From Cheiracanthium punctorium (taxonomy: Eukaryota > Arthropoda > Arachnida > Araneae > Cheiracanthiidae): a DNA stretch of 64,000 nt. Below the pieces are notes generated by a model. It ran no database searches and was not told where the DNA came from. It worked only from the letters and a program-made list of their open reading frames with translations. Shown in pieces: positions 12,036 through 23,013 of this stretch. The DNA is taken from contig JAWZYV010012530.1 in NCBI GenBank assembly GCA_038373885.1, forward strand, positions 1,178,001 to 1,242,000, read 5' to 3'. The stretch's first letter is position 1; each line of letters opens with the position of its first letter. Made by a program: the position numbers and the translations under genes.

Positions 12036-12059
<24 letters not shown>
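11761..12059. repeat. Two TA microsatellites flanking a 240-bp segment
   Basis: (TA)n tracts lie at 11761-11792 and 12035-12059. Further TA tracts occur at 12669-12700 and 14443-14480. The segment between the first two has no coding frame of note; open frames reading through the tracts translate to repeated Tyr-Ile and are not genes. TA tracts beside TA-targeting elements may mark repeated insertion into such DNA. Confidence 0.75.
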
Positions 12060-12063
<4 letters not shown>

Positions 12064-12068
<5 letters not shown>

Positions 12069-12547
12069 CATTAGTCGTTACGGGAGTGTTGTGTAGCCGT
12101 GGACCAGAAGGAGGCAAGGCTGTTGAGGTCTCCTGGCTGGGTATTAGGAATCTGGGGACGAGAGCCGCTACTGCGGAATCCGGGCCGGACGGGTCGAGGC
12201 TGTTGAGGCGGCCGATCGTCGCTGGCCGGCAGACGCCGGAAGTGATCTGTGAAAATCCTTGGGCCATAGCGGCCATCGCTGGAAGAAAATGAGTCGAACG
12301 CCGACTGCGATTACATAATTTTATTGGACGACTGGATACATCTTTTCTTAGCAGCTGCGTCACGCGGAAAGTCCGCTCCTGAGCTGATGCAGCTTCTTTT
12401 ATCAATTGTTGAGGTCGTGTACCATGACCAACAAGCATTGCAATTATTGGCCAAGAGCTAAACCAGGGCAGTAGTTGTTCCAGAGTTTGTTATGGCTTTT
12501 AAGACGCCTTTTTGTGGCTGGCTGCCGGGACCGTCTACAAAGTTACA
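12064..12547 (-). mobile_element. GC-rich LTR-like block (possible solo LTR)
   Basis: The block is much richer in G and C than its surroundings, and its ends form TGTAAC...GTTACA, the TG...CA arrangement of LTRs. On the minus strand an AATAAA-like polyadenylation signal (CCAATAAAAT, near 12320) lies inside, with a weak TATA-like GATAAAAG about 80 bases upstream, so transcription would run leftwards. No matching second LTR, primer-binding site or target duplication was found. The overlapping open frames (11963-12292 plus, 12034-12438 minus) resemble no known protein to me and probably reflect the high GC content. Confidence 0.35.
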
Positions 12548-12668
12548 CAGGAATTTCAAGGGACCGTGTATTAATTGCAGTTTTTGAACGCGGATTTCTT
12601 TGTTTCAGCTGAATTAAACTGCGTAGTTCCAGAAATATGGGATTTTCATGGGTTTTTGGTTTGTAATG

Positions 12669-12700
12669 TTATATATATATCTATATATATATATATATAT
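12669..12700. repeat. TA microsatellite
   Basis: A (TA)n tract with one C interruption, immediately before the left end of the minus-strand transposon at 12714. Confidence 0.85.
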
Positions 12701-13008
12701 GCGAAAATCCTATTAGGGTGATCAGAAAATGAGTACAATTTAAAAAAATTAATAATTCACAGAATAATGTAGGTAGAGAGGTAAAAATTGACACACATGT
12801 TTGGCATGACATGGGGTTTTATTGAAACCGAGAAGTACAAGTTTAAAAAATGACCGACGGATGGGTCTTCACGCGATATGAAAAGTAATAATTAGAATAA
12901 GAAATTATGACAAAACAAAAACGATTATCTTCAGAAGAAATGCAAAACGTATCGACCGTCATTCCTCAACAATAGCTGTAGTCGAGGGACAACGCTGTGA
13001 ATAGCGCT

Positions 13009-13869
13009 TTACAGCATATGTATAGTTATGGAGCGACATTGGCTTCGGGTGTAGTCTTTTAGCATCCCTGTCGTTGTCGGTCGATTGCGGTAGCCTTGCA
13101 ACTTCAGGTAACCCCAGAGCGAATAATCAGATGAGGAGAGATCTGGGGACCTGGGAGGCCAAGTATGATGAAAGTGGCAGTTCAGCACATGATCACCACC
13201 AAACGACGTACGCAAGAGATCTTTCACACATCTAGCAATATGGAGTGGAATGCCATCTTGCATAAAAATCGTACGCAGGAGTTTATCTGCCATTCTAGGT
13301 ATTATGGGAATCTGTAACGTATCGACGTACTTCTCACCCGTCACGCTAACAACTGCAAAACCAGAATCACGCATTGCCTCGAAGAAAATGTGGCCAGTAG
13401 CGGTAGATGTGGTAAATCTACACCACGCCTTGACTTTCGCGTCTGGCAATGGAGTTTGCACGACAGTTCTAGGATTTTCGGTAGCCCAAATTCTGCAATT
13501 GTGGGAGATGACCGACCCGCGGAGTGTGAAATGGACATCGTCGCTGCACAACACGCTAGACAAACAATTGTCATCTTCCGCCATCTTTTGAAATGCCCGC
13601 ACTGCAAATGCTTTCCGCTTCACAAAATTGCCAGGTAACAGTCCATGATGACGCTGGATTTTGTGCGGATAGCATCGGAGATTACGCCTTAGTGCTACCC
13701 TAACAGTAGTGTATGGAATTACAGTGCGATGTGCGACTTCGCGAGTTCCGACTTCCCCATGCGTAGACGAACCAGTTACAATCTCTATTTCTTCCTGAAC
13801 TGTCGGAGCAGCATTAGCACTCGTGCTCGGTTTAGCCACTACAACGGGAGCTTTCTTCGAAGCAACACG
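13009..13869 (-). pseudogene. Transposase catalytic part (DDE/DDD, IS630/Tc1/mariner type)
   Basis: An open frame of 276 codons (13839-13009), extendable upstream in frame, encodes the RNase H-like catalytic core of a DNA transposase that cuts at terminal inverted repeats. The first catalytic Asp is in SDDVHF and the second in FMQDGIP, which is followed by PHIA-like LHIA. The third is in the block SPDLSSSDYSLWGYLK. By my count 42 residues separate the second Asp from the last Asp of that block, which would fit a DD41D-like rather than a DD34D/E group. The preceding TTVRVALRRNLRCYPHKIQ resembles the HTH linker of this family. The C-terminal end departs from the family after YRNRP, suggesting a frameshift. 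The N-terminal part is separated (13949-14290), so the gene is broken. Confidence 0.8.
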
Positions 13870-13966
13870 TGGCTTTGAACTTCGAAATCATTCTCGTCAC
13901 CACTGAAAATGTCTTAGGACATTTAGGGTACCCGTTCGAATACCCTTCCTATGGATAGGATAGTAA

Positions 13967-14066
13967 CCCACCAAACACACGCAGGTTCTCTGAACGTCTA
14001 TTAACGTTCAGAAGACGTTTTCTGAAAGTTAATAGACATTCAGAGAACATGTGTGTGTTTGCTGGG
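13967..14066. mobile_element. 100-bp near-perfect palindromic insertion
   Basis: The left half starts CCCACCAAACACACGCAGG and the reverse complement of the right half starts CCCAGCAAACACACACATG. The match continues through TTCTCTGAA and TCTATTAAC to the centre near AGAAGACGTTTTCTGA. Only about five or six mismatches occur over 46-base arms. The element is almost all terminal inverted repeat, like the smallest foldback MITEs. No target duplication could be fixed. It sits inside the transposase coding region. Confidence 0.75.
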
Positions 14067-14290
14067 AAAGCTGCAGTAGCAGATTTCCTATTCTGATAGT
14101 ACAGCCACACTAACAGTGCCTTTTCTGGTAACGTCAGCATGCTGCGATTGCTGGTGCATTTGTTTCCCTCTCTCATTTCAGCTTCTTTTATACACGATTC
14201 TAATGCAGTGTCACTGACGTTTTGCTGTCCAGAGCCATCTGTTGGCCATTTTTGTAAGTTTTTCTTTTTGAGATTGCAATAACACCGCAT
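14067..14290 (-). pseudogene. Transposase N-terminal fragment (DUF4817-like HTH region)
   Basis: The minus-strand frame 14290-13949 contains EKALLVWLYYQNRKSATAA. This matches the start of the DUF4817-type helix-turn-helix region found at the N-terminus of many arthropod transposases, so it belongs to the same gene as the catalytic part at 13009-13869. Family resemblance stops at about position 14067, exactly where a 100-bp palindrome begins. The remaining residues of this open frame are translated from the palindrome. The insertion therefore breaks the HTH-encoding part. Assignment rests on recalled family similarity. Confidence 0.6.
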
Positions 14291-14393
14291 GTCATTCCAT
14301 GTCTATGTGTCATTTTTACCTCTCTACCTACATTATTCCCTGAATTAATAGCTTTTTAAATGTATACTCATTTTTTAAAAACACTGTATATAT

Positions 14394-14424
14394 ATACAGA
14401 GTGTTTAGAGAATGAGTATACATC
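14394..14424. mobile_element. Second, isolated transposon end facing the first (palindromic junction)
   Basis: CAGAGTGTTTAGAGAATGAG followed by TATAC is a second copy of the terminal repeat of the 12714-14386 element, in opposite orientation and separated from it only by TATATATA. Together 14362-14421 form an inverted repeat. The rest of the second element is absent: after this end the sequence runs into TA and GA microsatellites. Confidence 0.6.
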
Positions 14425-14437
14425 TAAAATCTCTCTC

Positions 14438-14449
14438 CCTATATCTATA

Positions 14450-14514
<65 letters not shown>

Positions 14515-14548
14515 GAAAGACAGAGAGAAAGAGAAAGAGAGAAAGGTA
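14438..14548. repeat. Compound microsatellite (TA)n-(GA)n
   Basis: TA repeats to about 14480 are followed by GA/GAAA repeats to about 14548. Open frames through it (14360-14554 plus, 14405-14653 minus) encode Tyr-Ile and Arg-Glu or Leu-Ser repeats and are artefacts. Confidence 0.9.
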
Positions 14549-17500
14549 AAATGACATATGTATACAAATTGAAGAAAATGAAAAAAAAATAATGTTTGGG
14601 AGCAAATATATGTGTGTTCTTTCTAAAAACGCGCAATTATTTTTAATAAGCATATGAATGCGTAAAGTATAAAAACTACCTTAAAAGGTACCTTAAATTC
14701 CACTTAAGAGGTAACTGACTCTATGTAAAGGGATACACTCATTATTACATATGTGGTTAAATGCTATGTATAAAATAACATTTAACTGTACTATTTTCTT
14801 TTAACATATCTTTGTAATAATTTTCAAATAACCCTAATTATTTGTAACAATTCAAAACACCTAACATATTATTTAAATAATTGCTGTTCCGAATTAGTAA
14901 ATTTAATTTATTTTGGTTTTGCAGATAATTACTACATTTGCTCTGCAGTTCCTCGGAGAATATCGCGCTTTCGATAACAGTATTATTACTGGATGACAAA
15001 CCCTGTGCCAGGGATTATGGTGATTGATGACATTCTGGCTTGTTTCTCTGGTGTTCACCGTTAGTGCCAATCAGTGGAATTTTCGGCAACTGTGCGGATT
15101 TTTCTGCCAAACATTGTCATTTTCTAAACAAAATTAATGACACTGATTATGATGTAAAATATTGAGATTTCATCCCTTTATTTATTTTAGGATTAGCGGT
15201 TAATTAATTTTGATTTTTGAAGATGCATTAGGGGTGACGCAATGTTTGAAAGACGGAATAAAGGTTATATCTCTGTTTTGATAATCGCTGACGTTCTATA
15301 TTTTGCTCGATTATGTGAAGGCACGGGATATTTTAAAATGCTTATTTATTTTGTTGAAGAATTTAAAATAATTTCACCGAACCAATTACGCTTTGTAAAA
15401 GATTTAAAAGGGCATGTACTTATTAATAAAATAATATATGATCTCTGTAAAATCATTTTTCTAACTGAAAAACTGTGTTTTGATAAAACATCCGATGAAA
15501 ACTTCAAATATGGAAAAAAAATGAACATAGACTGTCAGTTCTTAGGTGCGTAGACAGCCTCTATCACTTTAGAAAGAAGAATAGTTAAAAAACGTACATA
15601 TTTATTTTATTGAATATTTCTTTATTTGATAATATTCTGAGTATTGTGCATGCACATTAGTTTTAATGACGCATACATAATCGATTAGCAATTTAAGCTT
15701 ACAAATAACATTCTTAAAAATAATATATGTTTTCTTGACAGGACCATCTATAGCTTCATCCTTTAGTTAGATTTAAAAATATCTTTAGGGTGTTAGAAAA
15801 AAAGAGAGAAACGTCCTACTGTTTGAATAACATAGAACATTGAATATGATAGACGGCTAAAACGTATAGGTTCAGGTTTCTGGCCTATAGAGCGGCTGTC
15901 CATCTAACGGTCTGGAGTTTGGGGTGGTTTTCTCCAAATGTAACACTAATACTTGTTAGAACTATTTAAAAAGCAGACAATTCATCCTCCCTAGGCCGAT
16001 ACCACTCGTGCAAGTTTGCCTTAACACAATACAATTGAATAGCATGGAAACCCTATTGTTTGACACAGGGTGTCAATAAGTAAAGGTTCTAAGCTTAAAT
16101 AGCTGTGGATTTTTGGTGAAAAAGCACTTGACGACCAATTATCTTCCCCGAAAAATAATATCTGGCGCATTATTTCAGAAACAAATACAAACTTGTGCGT
16201 ACCCTATTACCTGAAGGAATGTAGGATTTTCGTCCTTTTGCAGACATTAGAAAGTTAAAGCACACATTTCTAAATGACTTGTTTCATTTAATTTTATAAT
16301 ATTGCTTCATAAGAATGCTTATTTGCATTCTGACTACTATTCTGAAGGATAAAAAAAATATGGCGACATTTGGATACTTACTGCTACCAGCTGGTCGATG
16401 CAACATCTGAATAACTGTATCCCCATGTGGGACTAAACAAGCATCTCTATCTTACACAGGTTGAAGCTTATATCCCTTCAATACGATATCCACTTAATGT
16501 GGATTCCATCCAATGTTGATCTTTACGATCACTAGACGGCAGACAATTTTGATGAGGAGGTTGGTATTCTGTCAAACGTTTGTTCTTCAGAGCTTACCCA
16601 CCTTATACATTTTTATCGTAAAAAAAAATCACAAAATTAGGAGGATTTTCTCTTGACCCCTGCAAACTTTTGGTACAGCGATATCAGATTGTGTCCACCT
16701 TTAATTCTTTCATATGACAGAAAATACTTTGCCAATCTCTTGTGCCTTTTCAGTTATCGTTTGAATTGTTTTTTGTTTCCTGGGGGTGAGAAAATTCGTA
16801 CCAGGCTCTTGCACCTCGCCAGTAGGCACCTGAAGTTTTTTTTTCTATTCTGAGAGTGAGAAAGACTACCGTCTTCTTTTCAATAAATTCCACCTGCTCA
16901 AGTCTTCATCTGAACATATCTTTGACAGTTTGGGTCTACCGTGGGAAGAAATTTAGACTAAATCAAGTCTATAAACGTTAAGTTGCGAATAATAAGGGAA
17001 AAGCAAGTTTTATAAAAAGTCCCGGTGAAAGACGTGAATGAGGAGATATGTTTGGAAACTGATTATAGTTTAGACATCCTTATTGGCAGCACAGCACCAT
17101 ACAGAGATATAGATTCTATAAAGGAATGAAGAGGGGAAAACTTAATAAATGGTAAGTATGTATTAAAAATGTTATAGAACATTTAAAAGTGAAAACATTT
17201 AATAAATTCGATGATAAAATTAAGAGGTTGACATCACAGCCTTCACTTTTCTTTTATTTTGCATCTTATTTTAGTTACCTGAAGCTTACGGAGTAGGATC
17301 ATTAAGAAAGGAATCCGTATAGCTTAATGATATCCCGAATGCTTCATCTCATTAGGAGAAGGCCAGCGTGAACAAGAAATTCGCTATCGATTTAAAAATA
17401 ACTTATAAAATCAAATCAATGTTTAATTTTTAAATTTAGGATGTCTCACTTATCTAACAATAGATTGAGAGCTAAATCTGTCGTTTTAACACGTCGTTAC

Positions 17501-18385
17501 AAGTCGATGGCTCGTTAAACTATTTCGCCGTGGATATCGGGTATGACCTCGATGATTTTCGAATTGATAGGAACTATCGTAATTGTCAGCAACTAGGACT
17601 CATTGATACGGAATGATCTCTCGGTAGAGTTGAGAACTGCATACGCAGGCCCTTATTACGGAAAATGATTTCCCTTTCTCGAATCTTCTACGTCATACTA
17701 TATGGTCGTCTTATCTTTTGTCTGACATACAAAGGCAAATATCTAATGATGCTTCGAACCAGAATGGTGGATGCATAACTTTCTGCGTGATCTTCAGAAA
17801 CACAAAAGCGAGAAGTCCGAATGTCAGGTAGAATAATTTATCACTGTCTATTAAATTTCTCAATGGAAACATATTATCACATACGCAATGCAGTGTGCAT
17901 GCTTATTTAAATTTTTCGTGAGCTGTTCAGTCATTTAAAGAATTATATTTATTTGAATGCACACATAACAGATATACACTATCAAATGTACCGAGGGAAT
18001 TTCAATGCAACATATTCTTCTAATTTATTTGAAAAAAATATATTAAGTGTATTGCTTTGTTACTTTGGCTATACAAAAAATATGCTTAAATTTACTCTTT
18101 AAGGAGAAAATTGGCTAACTTTTGTTTTAGGAAATTATACATATAGAAATTACATACACATACACAAATTGTACATATATGTTTCAACAAATTGTTATAT
18201 GAAACATCTGTAACATATTTAAAAAATATTTTTGATTACAAAGTATTTTACAATGTTTGAAGTAATGTGCAACTTTCATAAAATTATTAAAAAATTAGTA
18301 ATAATTTTTATAGAATTATAGTTTGTAGGCCTAGTGCATGTTGTTAATTTCTAAAAGTACTGAATCATTATACGATTTTTATCCA
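14549..18385. other. Intergenic DNA with islands of higher complexity, no gene seen
   Basis: Most of the stretch is AT-rich. More balanced islands lie at about 14930-15130 (contains TGATTGATGACATT, a Pbx/Exd-Hox-like word), 16380-16580 and 17280-17860. A 103-codon frame at 15242-15553 follows the first island; it has no recognised domain and its composition (Ile, Lys, Phe) is what A/T-rich DNA gives by chance. None of the islands has a splice-bounded frame that I can support. Confidence 0.4.
15880..16060 (+). repeat. Possible eroded SINE body
   Basis: GTGGTTTTCTCCAAATGTAA, then CACTAATACTTGTTAG, resembles a word order (GTTTTCCCCATGTAACGC...GGTTAG) that I recall from arthropod SINE bodies. 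A tRNA-like head is not clear here. This rests on memory and would need a repeat-library comparison. Confidence 0.3.
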
Positions 18386-18453
18386 ATTTTCACTTTTAAT
18401 CATGAGGTCATGCGATTATTATATCCCATGATCTTATGATTGAAAGTGAAAAT
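18386..18453. repeat. Inverted repeat, 27-bp arms
   Basis: The left arm 18386-18412 (starts ATTTTCACTTTTAATCATG) pairs with the right arm 18427-18453 (starts CATGATCTTATGATTGAAAG). 24 of 27 positions pair across a 14-base loop. It may be a small foldback element; no protein frame is associated. Confidence 0.7.
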
Positions 18454-18594
18454 CTTAAATTAAAAATTAACCGTAAGATTTTTTTATATTGTATGGTTTA
18501 AATTGGAAAAATCTAATTGTTTAAAGACTATTCATATTTTGTTTTGGCTAATACTTTTAATAAACAATTTTTTCTGACCAATGACTGATAAAGT

Positions 18595-18840
18595 TGCCTC
18601 TATAGATGTCACCGATGCGAGGATCGGTGATATTGGCCATTTCTTCATGGTGGCTTCCAGATGAAAGACTTATTACCTGTATTTGCACTCCCAGAGGTAT
18701 CGTTTTAATATGGAGGAACTGGAACCAAGCTAGATTTTACCTGCGACAGCGGCCTTTCGTGAACTCTCTCCCACAGCAGTGCAACCATGTGATCTTGTCA
18801 CCCTACCAAGCGCTGACTAAAGTCGGTTAATTCTCACAAC
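18595..18840. other. GC-richer segment, possibly a dispersed repeat
   Basis: This block is clearly more GC-balanced than its flanks and is open in one plus-strand frame (18606-18830, 74 codons) with Trp-, Arg- and Cys-rich content unlike the A/T-driven chance frames elsewhere. It starts with a small hairpin, TCACCGAT-GCGAGG-ATCGGTGA. On the minus strand a frame containing GDKITWLHCCGREF is also readable. I do not recognise either product with certainty. A fragment of a repeat or of an RNA gene is as likely as an exon. Confidence 0.35.
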
Positions 18841-21800
18841 AAAGCGTGAGAAAAACAAAAAGACAGACACTACAGTTTGATAAAATCATATTAATGAATC
18901 TGTGATATTTGTGGCTCGAGAATGAAGACATAACAAAAAAAGTTATTGTATTTAGTCGCGAGTTCACTAAAACTCGGCCAAAGAAATCGATTTAAAAAAG
19001 AATTTTACTATAGTTTATTTTATTGTGAAGAATTTGGACCCAAAAGTTCAGTCATAAAATAATTATTTTATAAGATACAGAGAAAAGATTTCATGAGGTG
19101 TAGTAGAAACAAATTATTAATTTTATCATTAAATGCTTATATCTAAAAAGAGCAAATTATCGCAATCCATGTAACATGCGTTTGGAAAGATTCTACGTAA
19201 TCACTTAGAAATTTCAAGACTTGTTCATACTATTTATATAGACAAAATTGACTAGAATTAAAAACAATTTCAAGAATTTCTAAAGATAAAGCACATTTTT
19301 GTGATTTCTTGCCTTGAAAGTTTGTATTATCCCCTCAATAATTGCTCCCGATTCTTAATTTGCTTTCAGTTTTACTCCAAAGATTTCAACGAAACATTCT
19401 AACACCTTCTGTCTAAAGCAAAAGCCGTATACCTATCTTGCTGTATTGTGCTGTTTTTCGAAGCAATTCGCAGATAACTGGCGAATAATGATACCGAGCC
19501 ATACAATCCCACTTCGAGGAATATTACATTGCAAGCCCTTTTCCCACCATGTTCAATTATTCAGAGGATACCACTTTCCAGAGAACGTGAATCCTCTCGC
19601 CGTATAATCCAATTACAGGAGCTATTTTTAATCACACATTTGGAGCTGGGGCATCAGAGGAAAAAAGACCTTGCTTTTATAGAAGGATAAATCACCGATA
19701 AACGTGCCGCTCAGTCAAACCTGTTACATTTGTTTCTGGAGAAGGACATATCGATGCATCATTTTTTACACTGTGTCTTGAAACTGATTGATATTGGAGT
19801 GTTGTTGGACGTTGAACAGATTTTGTTCGTTCAATATTAATCTTCTCAGCCGCTGAGAGGTGAAATTAGGTTCCATGCACTTCTGTATTCAAGATAATAC
19901 CTTATAATTTAATTCAATAACGTATGCGGCACCAGAAGCGACGATGTTTCTAGCTGGAAATGACAACAACTAGATGTAAACATTAGCGGGTGCATTTTTG
20001 TTTGTCCGTTATGATAACATCACTCATCGCCAACTCCGCCAAGTTAAATTATTTGCAATTGTTGCCATTAAATAAATGAAGTAATAAAGTAAACATAAAA
20101 AGTAGATATGAGGTTGATAGCCTTGGCACGCTTTAGCACATTATTTTATTAACTATAATGATATATATATATGAGCAGTAAAATAGATGAAATGCAAATT
20201 TACGTAGGAGGCATGAAATTTACAAATCTTTATCCATATTTTTAAAAACATTGTAAATATTGTTAATATTGTAAGCAGGGAAACGTATTAAATAATGTAA
20301 CTGTACAATAAAAACATCAGGCTGCTAACTTTGGTACAGGGACATTGGTGTTATTAAAACGAAAAAGTACAAATTAGGACCATGGATTACCATGGATATC
20401 ATAAAGTGAACGGTGGCGTCTGGCATCAATTTAATAAAGTCCGCAGATGTTGTAAATGCGCAATATTTTTGTAGGAATTTATACAATACGCTTACTACCC
20501 TATAAAGTTATTTTTACAACCATTTCATAAATGGAAATGTCACCTTTTATCTCTTTTCCTACATTTTGCAATGTCAGTTCTTGCCATGGTCACCTTCAGC
20601 TTTTATGATTACACATAAACTTTGTAGCAATCCTAACTGAAATAAATTTTATAACAAATACTGTCAAAAGAAAGAAGCATGATTTTTGTTGAAATGATTC
20701 CAATAATTTGACTAACACTGTACTAAATATAATGAACAGTAAGGTATGGGGCGGCATAAATGGCAGCCTTGGTGGCTAGTACTTACATATTTTGCTGCAT
20801 AAAATAAATCCATACATCACCAACAATTTTCCAACTATAAAACCTGTTGGAGAAATGATTAAGTGTGAATAATAGCTAGTTTCATGAAAAATAACTTTAT
20901 TTTTATCGTTGAAGCAGCTTGAATACAGTTAAGTTAGAAAAGTGAACTACTTTTGTTTATTCAATTTTGTGCTAATATTTATTTTATAAGCTTCCGTCAT
21001 TTAAAAGTTGCACCATAAGAAATATGCCTCTACGTTGTTTAATTATTGTTTAGAAATGGACAACATGGTGCTGTTTTGAAATTTTTTTATAATGAACCCG
21101 TAATACGACTTTGTTACATAAAAATTTAGTTCAAGCATACACAAATTTTAAATCATTCTTCAAAAGAAAAAAAAAACAGACCGAATCTAAAGTATTTAAA
21201 GACTTTCATTAAATATATTGTATTTATTGTTTTAGTCTCATAAAAAAATTCTGTCATCTAGAAGTCTTTCGTAAAATTGCAAGAGTTTACTTATCCAGCA
21301 TCACATAAAACTATAAGGAACATTATGTTTCATGTACATAAAATATTTCAATAAACTACATGTCACAAAAAAGACAGATGAAGAATCACCTCTATAGTGA
21401 AAATTTTTTTTAAAGAGTTTTGTGGTCTGTTTTTATTTAGAGAAATCTAAATAAAAGCTGATTTGTAACATAATAGGGATATTTCCGACCATGGTTTGTC
21501 AATGCATGCTTCACAGAAAACACTTGACTAAAATTGATAGTTTACAAATTCTATTCTTTACAGTGATGAAATTGTTGAAGAAAAGCCTATTGTAAAGGAT
21601 TGTTCCATTTATATGCGTTAGAAATGTACAATTATTTTAAATTTTGCGGAAGTAATTTATTGTGTACATTTATTATCCCCTAATCAAGTGAATGCCACGC
21701 GGGATGAAAATATCTACTTACTGACCGAAAACTCATTTCAGAGTTTCCATCAAATTAAACATGATTCCCCTAAAAAAAAAAAGCACCAAAAACAAAATGT

Positions 21801-22215
21801 GTCATTTATTGGAGGATTAGATTCTAAATTTTCAGTTCTTTAGAAGTACTGACAATTTAGAATTTTCAGTGCTATATCGCCGTCACAACTGAAATCGTCA
21901 TACTATTGCGCCATGATTTTTCTTCTAGTTTTGGACCCAGTCAATAAATGGCTAGATTTAGTGTATATTTCGCACGTCAAACGATTGTCTAAGATGGATT
22001 TTAAGTACTGTTTCTTAAAATAACAATGTAAATTGTAGTAAAAGTGGAGCACTTATCACTAATAACGAAACATAAATCTTCTTTAAACAGCTTAATTGTA
22101 CACTGCAGAGAAATATCAGCGCAAATAAGGATTAATTTTTGATTCATAAACTGCAATTTAGTTACATATACGAAATTTAATAATAATTAGTGTGGTTGAG
22201 AAATTGCTTTTGCTT
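18841..22215. other. Intergenic DNA, no gene seen
   Basis: AT-rich, with one long balanced island at about 19400-19870 that has no sustained open frame. Short TA and poly-A runs occur, for example at 20160. No transposon ends were recognised. Confidence 0.45.
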
Positions 22216-22574
22216 TTAACCCTTTGAGGCGCAACCCTTTCCCAATGCTGAAAAAAGGGCAGCCGTTTCCATCGTCCGCCATCTTGCTGGTAATTAAGTC
22301 GAGCGATGGCAACGGCTGCCCTTTTTTCAGCATTGGGCAATCGATCCAGCTGTTCTCGCGTTCTTCCATTTTTCAGCAGATGTCAGTGCTGTTAAAAAGA
22401 ATCGTGACAATTTTTTTACGGAAAATGACGTGCTCAAAAGTAAAGAATTCTTGTGGAGCTATGTAACCCGCAACTATTTTTATAGAAATCAAATCTGTTC
22501 TTCGTGACTGGCAACAGTCAAAACGTCAGAGTTGGGTGTTCCCAGAGTGGGATCACTGCGCGTTAAAGGGTTAA
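22216..22574 (+). mobile_element. Non-autonomous piggyBac-type element with collapsed foldback
   Basis: The element (22220-22570, 351 bp) lies between two TTAA target sites (22216-22219, 22571-22574). It begins CCCTTTGAGGCGCA, and the reverse complement of its end is CCCTTTAACGCGCA. Both the TTAA duplication and the CCCTTT start are hallmarks of the piggyBac superfamily. Near the left side an inverted pair (22241-22274 and 22304-22337, left arm CCCAATGCTGAAAAAAGGGC) forms a foldback. Compared with the copy at 27 kb, about 190 bases around the hairpin apex are missing. The right 230 bases are closely similar in both copies. There is no transposase; overlapping short frames (22158-22466) are artefacts. 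Confidence 0.85.
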
Positions 22575-23013
22575 ACAAGACTATTGTTTCTCAGCCCCGT
22601 ATCATACATAATGCTAATATTTTATCGTAACGCAAATGATTTGCACGTTTTTATGCATGTATTTTGTGAAACAGAATTTTTTCTTTTAAACGGTCACTGG
22701 GCCGAAAATCAAATGCCTTTAAACGTACAAGATGGAATTTTTTTAATAATGAAATTTATTCTTCAGTGCATCAAAACTCTATTAAGTGTTTACACGCTGC
22801 AAAAATTCTAAAAGCTATTTAATAATCGTATATGAGTTAATAATTTCAAGTCCAATAACTGATTTGAATAAGATTGTTATTTATGGAAACTAAATGTAAA
22901 CATTTATAAATGTCTACATCTAATCAAAATTTAAGAGAATACAAATAAAAAAAAATCTTGTAGGATGTAAGTAACTTAAATATCTTTTAGAAAAAAAAAA
23001 ATCACTGTTTTCA
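22575..23013. other. AT-rich intergenic DNA, no gene seen
   Basis: Only a chance frame at 22584-22811 occurs, with no recognised domain. Confidence 0.45.

Larger units (their letters stand above)
12714..14386 (-). mobile_element. IS630/Tc1/mariner-superfamily transposon, decayed
   Basis: The left end, TAGGGTGATCAGAAAATGAG, pairs with the reverse complement of the right end, CAGTGTTTTTAAAAAATGAG. About 17 of the first 25 positions agree, with the inner block AAAATGAGTA the best conserved. Both ends abut TA. The interior encodes a broken transposase on the minus strand and carries a 100-bp palindromic insertion. At about 1.67 kb the length is normal for the superfamily. The divergent ends and broken frame indicate an old copy. 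Confidence 0.7.

Noticed and set aside
12034..12438. 134-codon minus frame
   Set aside because: Its length follows from GC-rich DNA with few stops; the C-terminus is a TA tract read as Tyr-Ile. No domain is recognised.
13250..13638. Plus-strand frames of 113 and 82 codons
   Set aside because: They are antisense shadows of the minus-strand transposase.
14360..14653. Overlapping frames on both strands
   Set aside because: They are translations of TA and GA microsatellites.
15242..15553. 103-codon plus-strand frame
   Set aside because: Ile/Lys/Phe-rich, no domain, no splice context; consistent with chance in AT-rich DNA.
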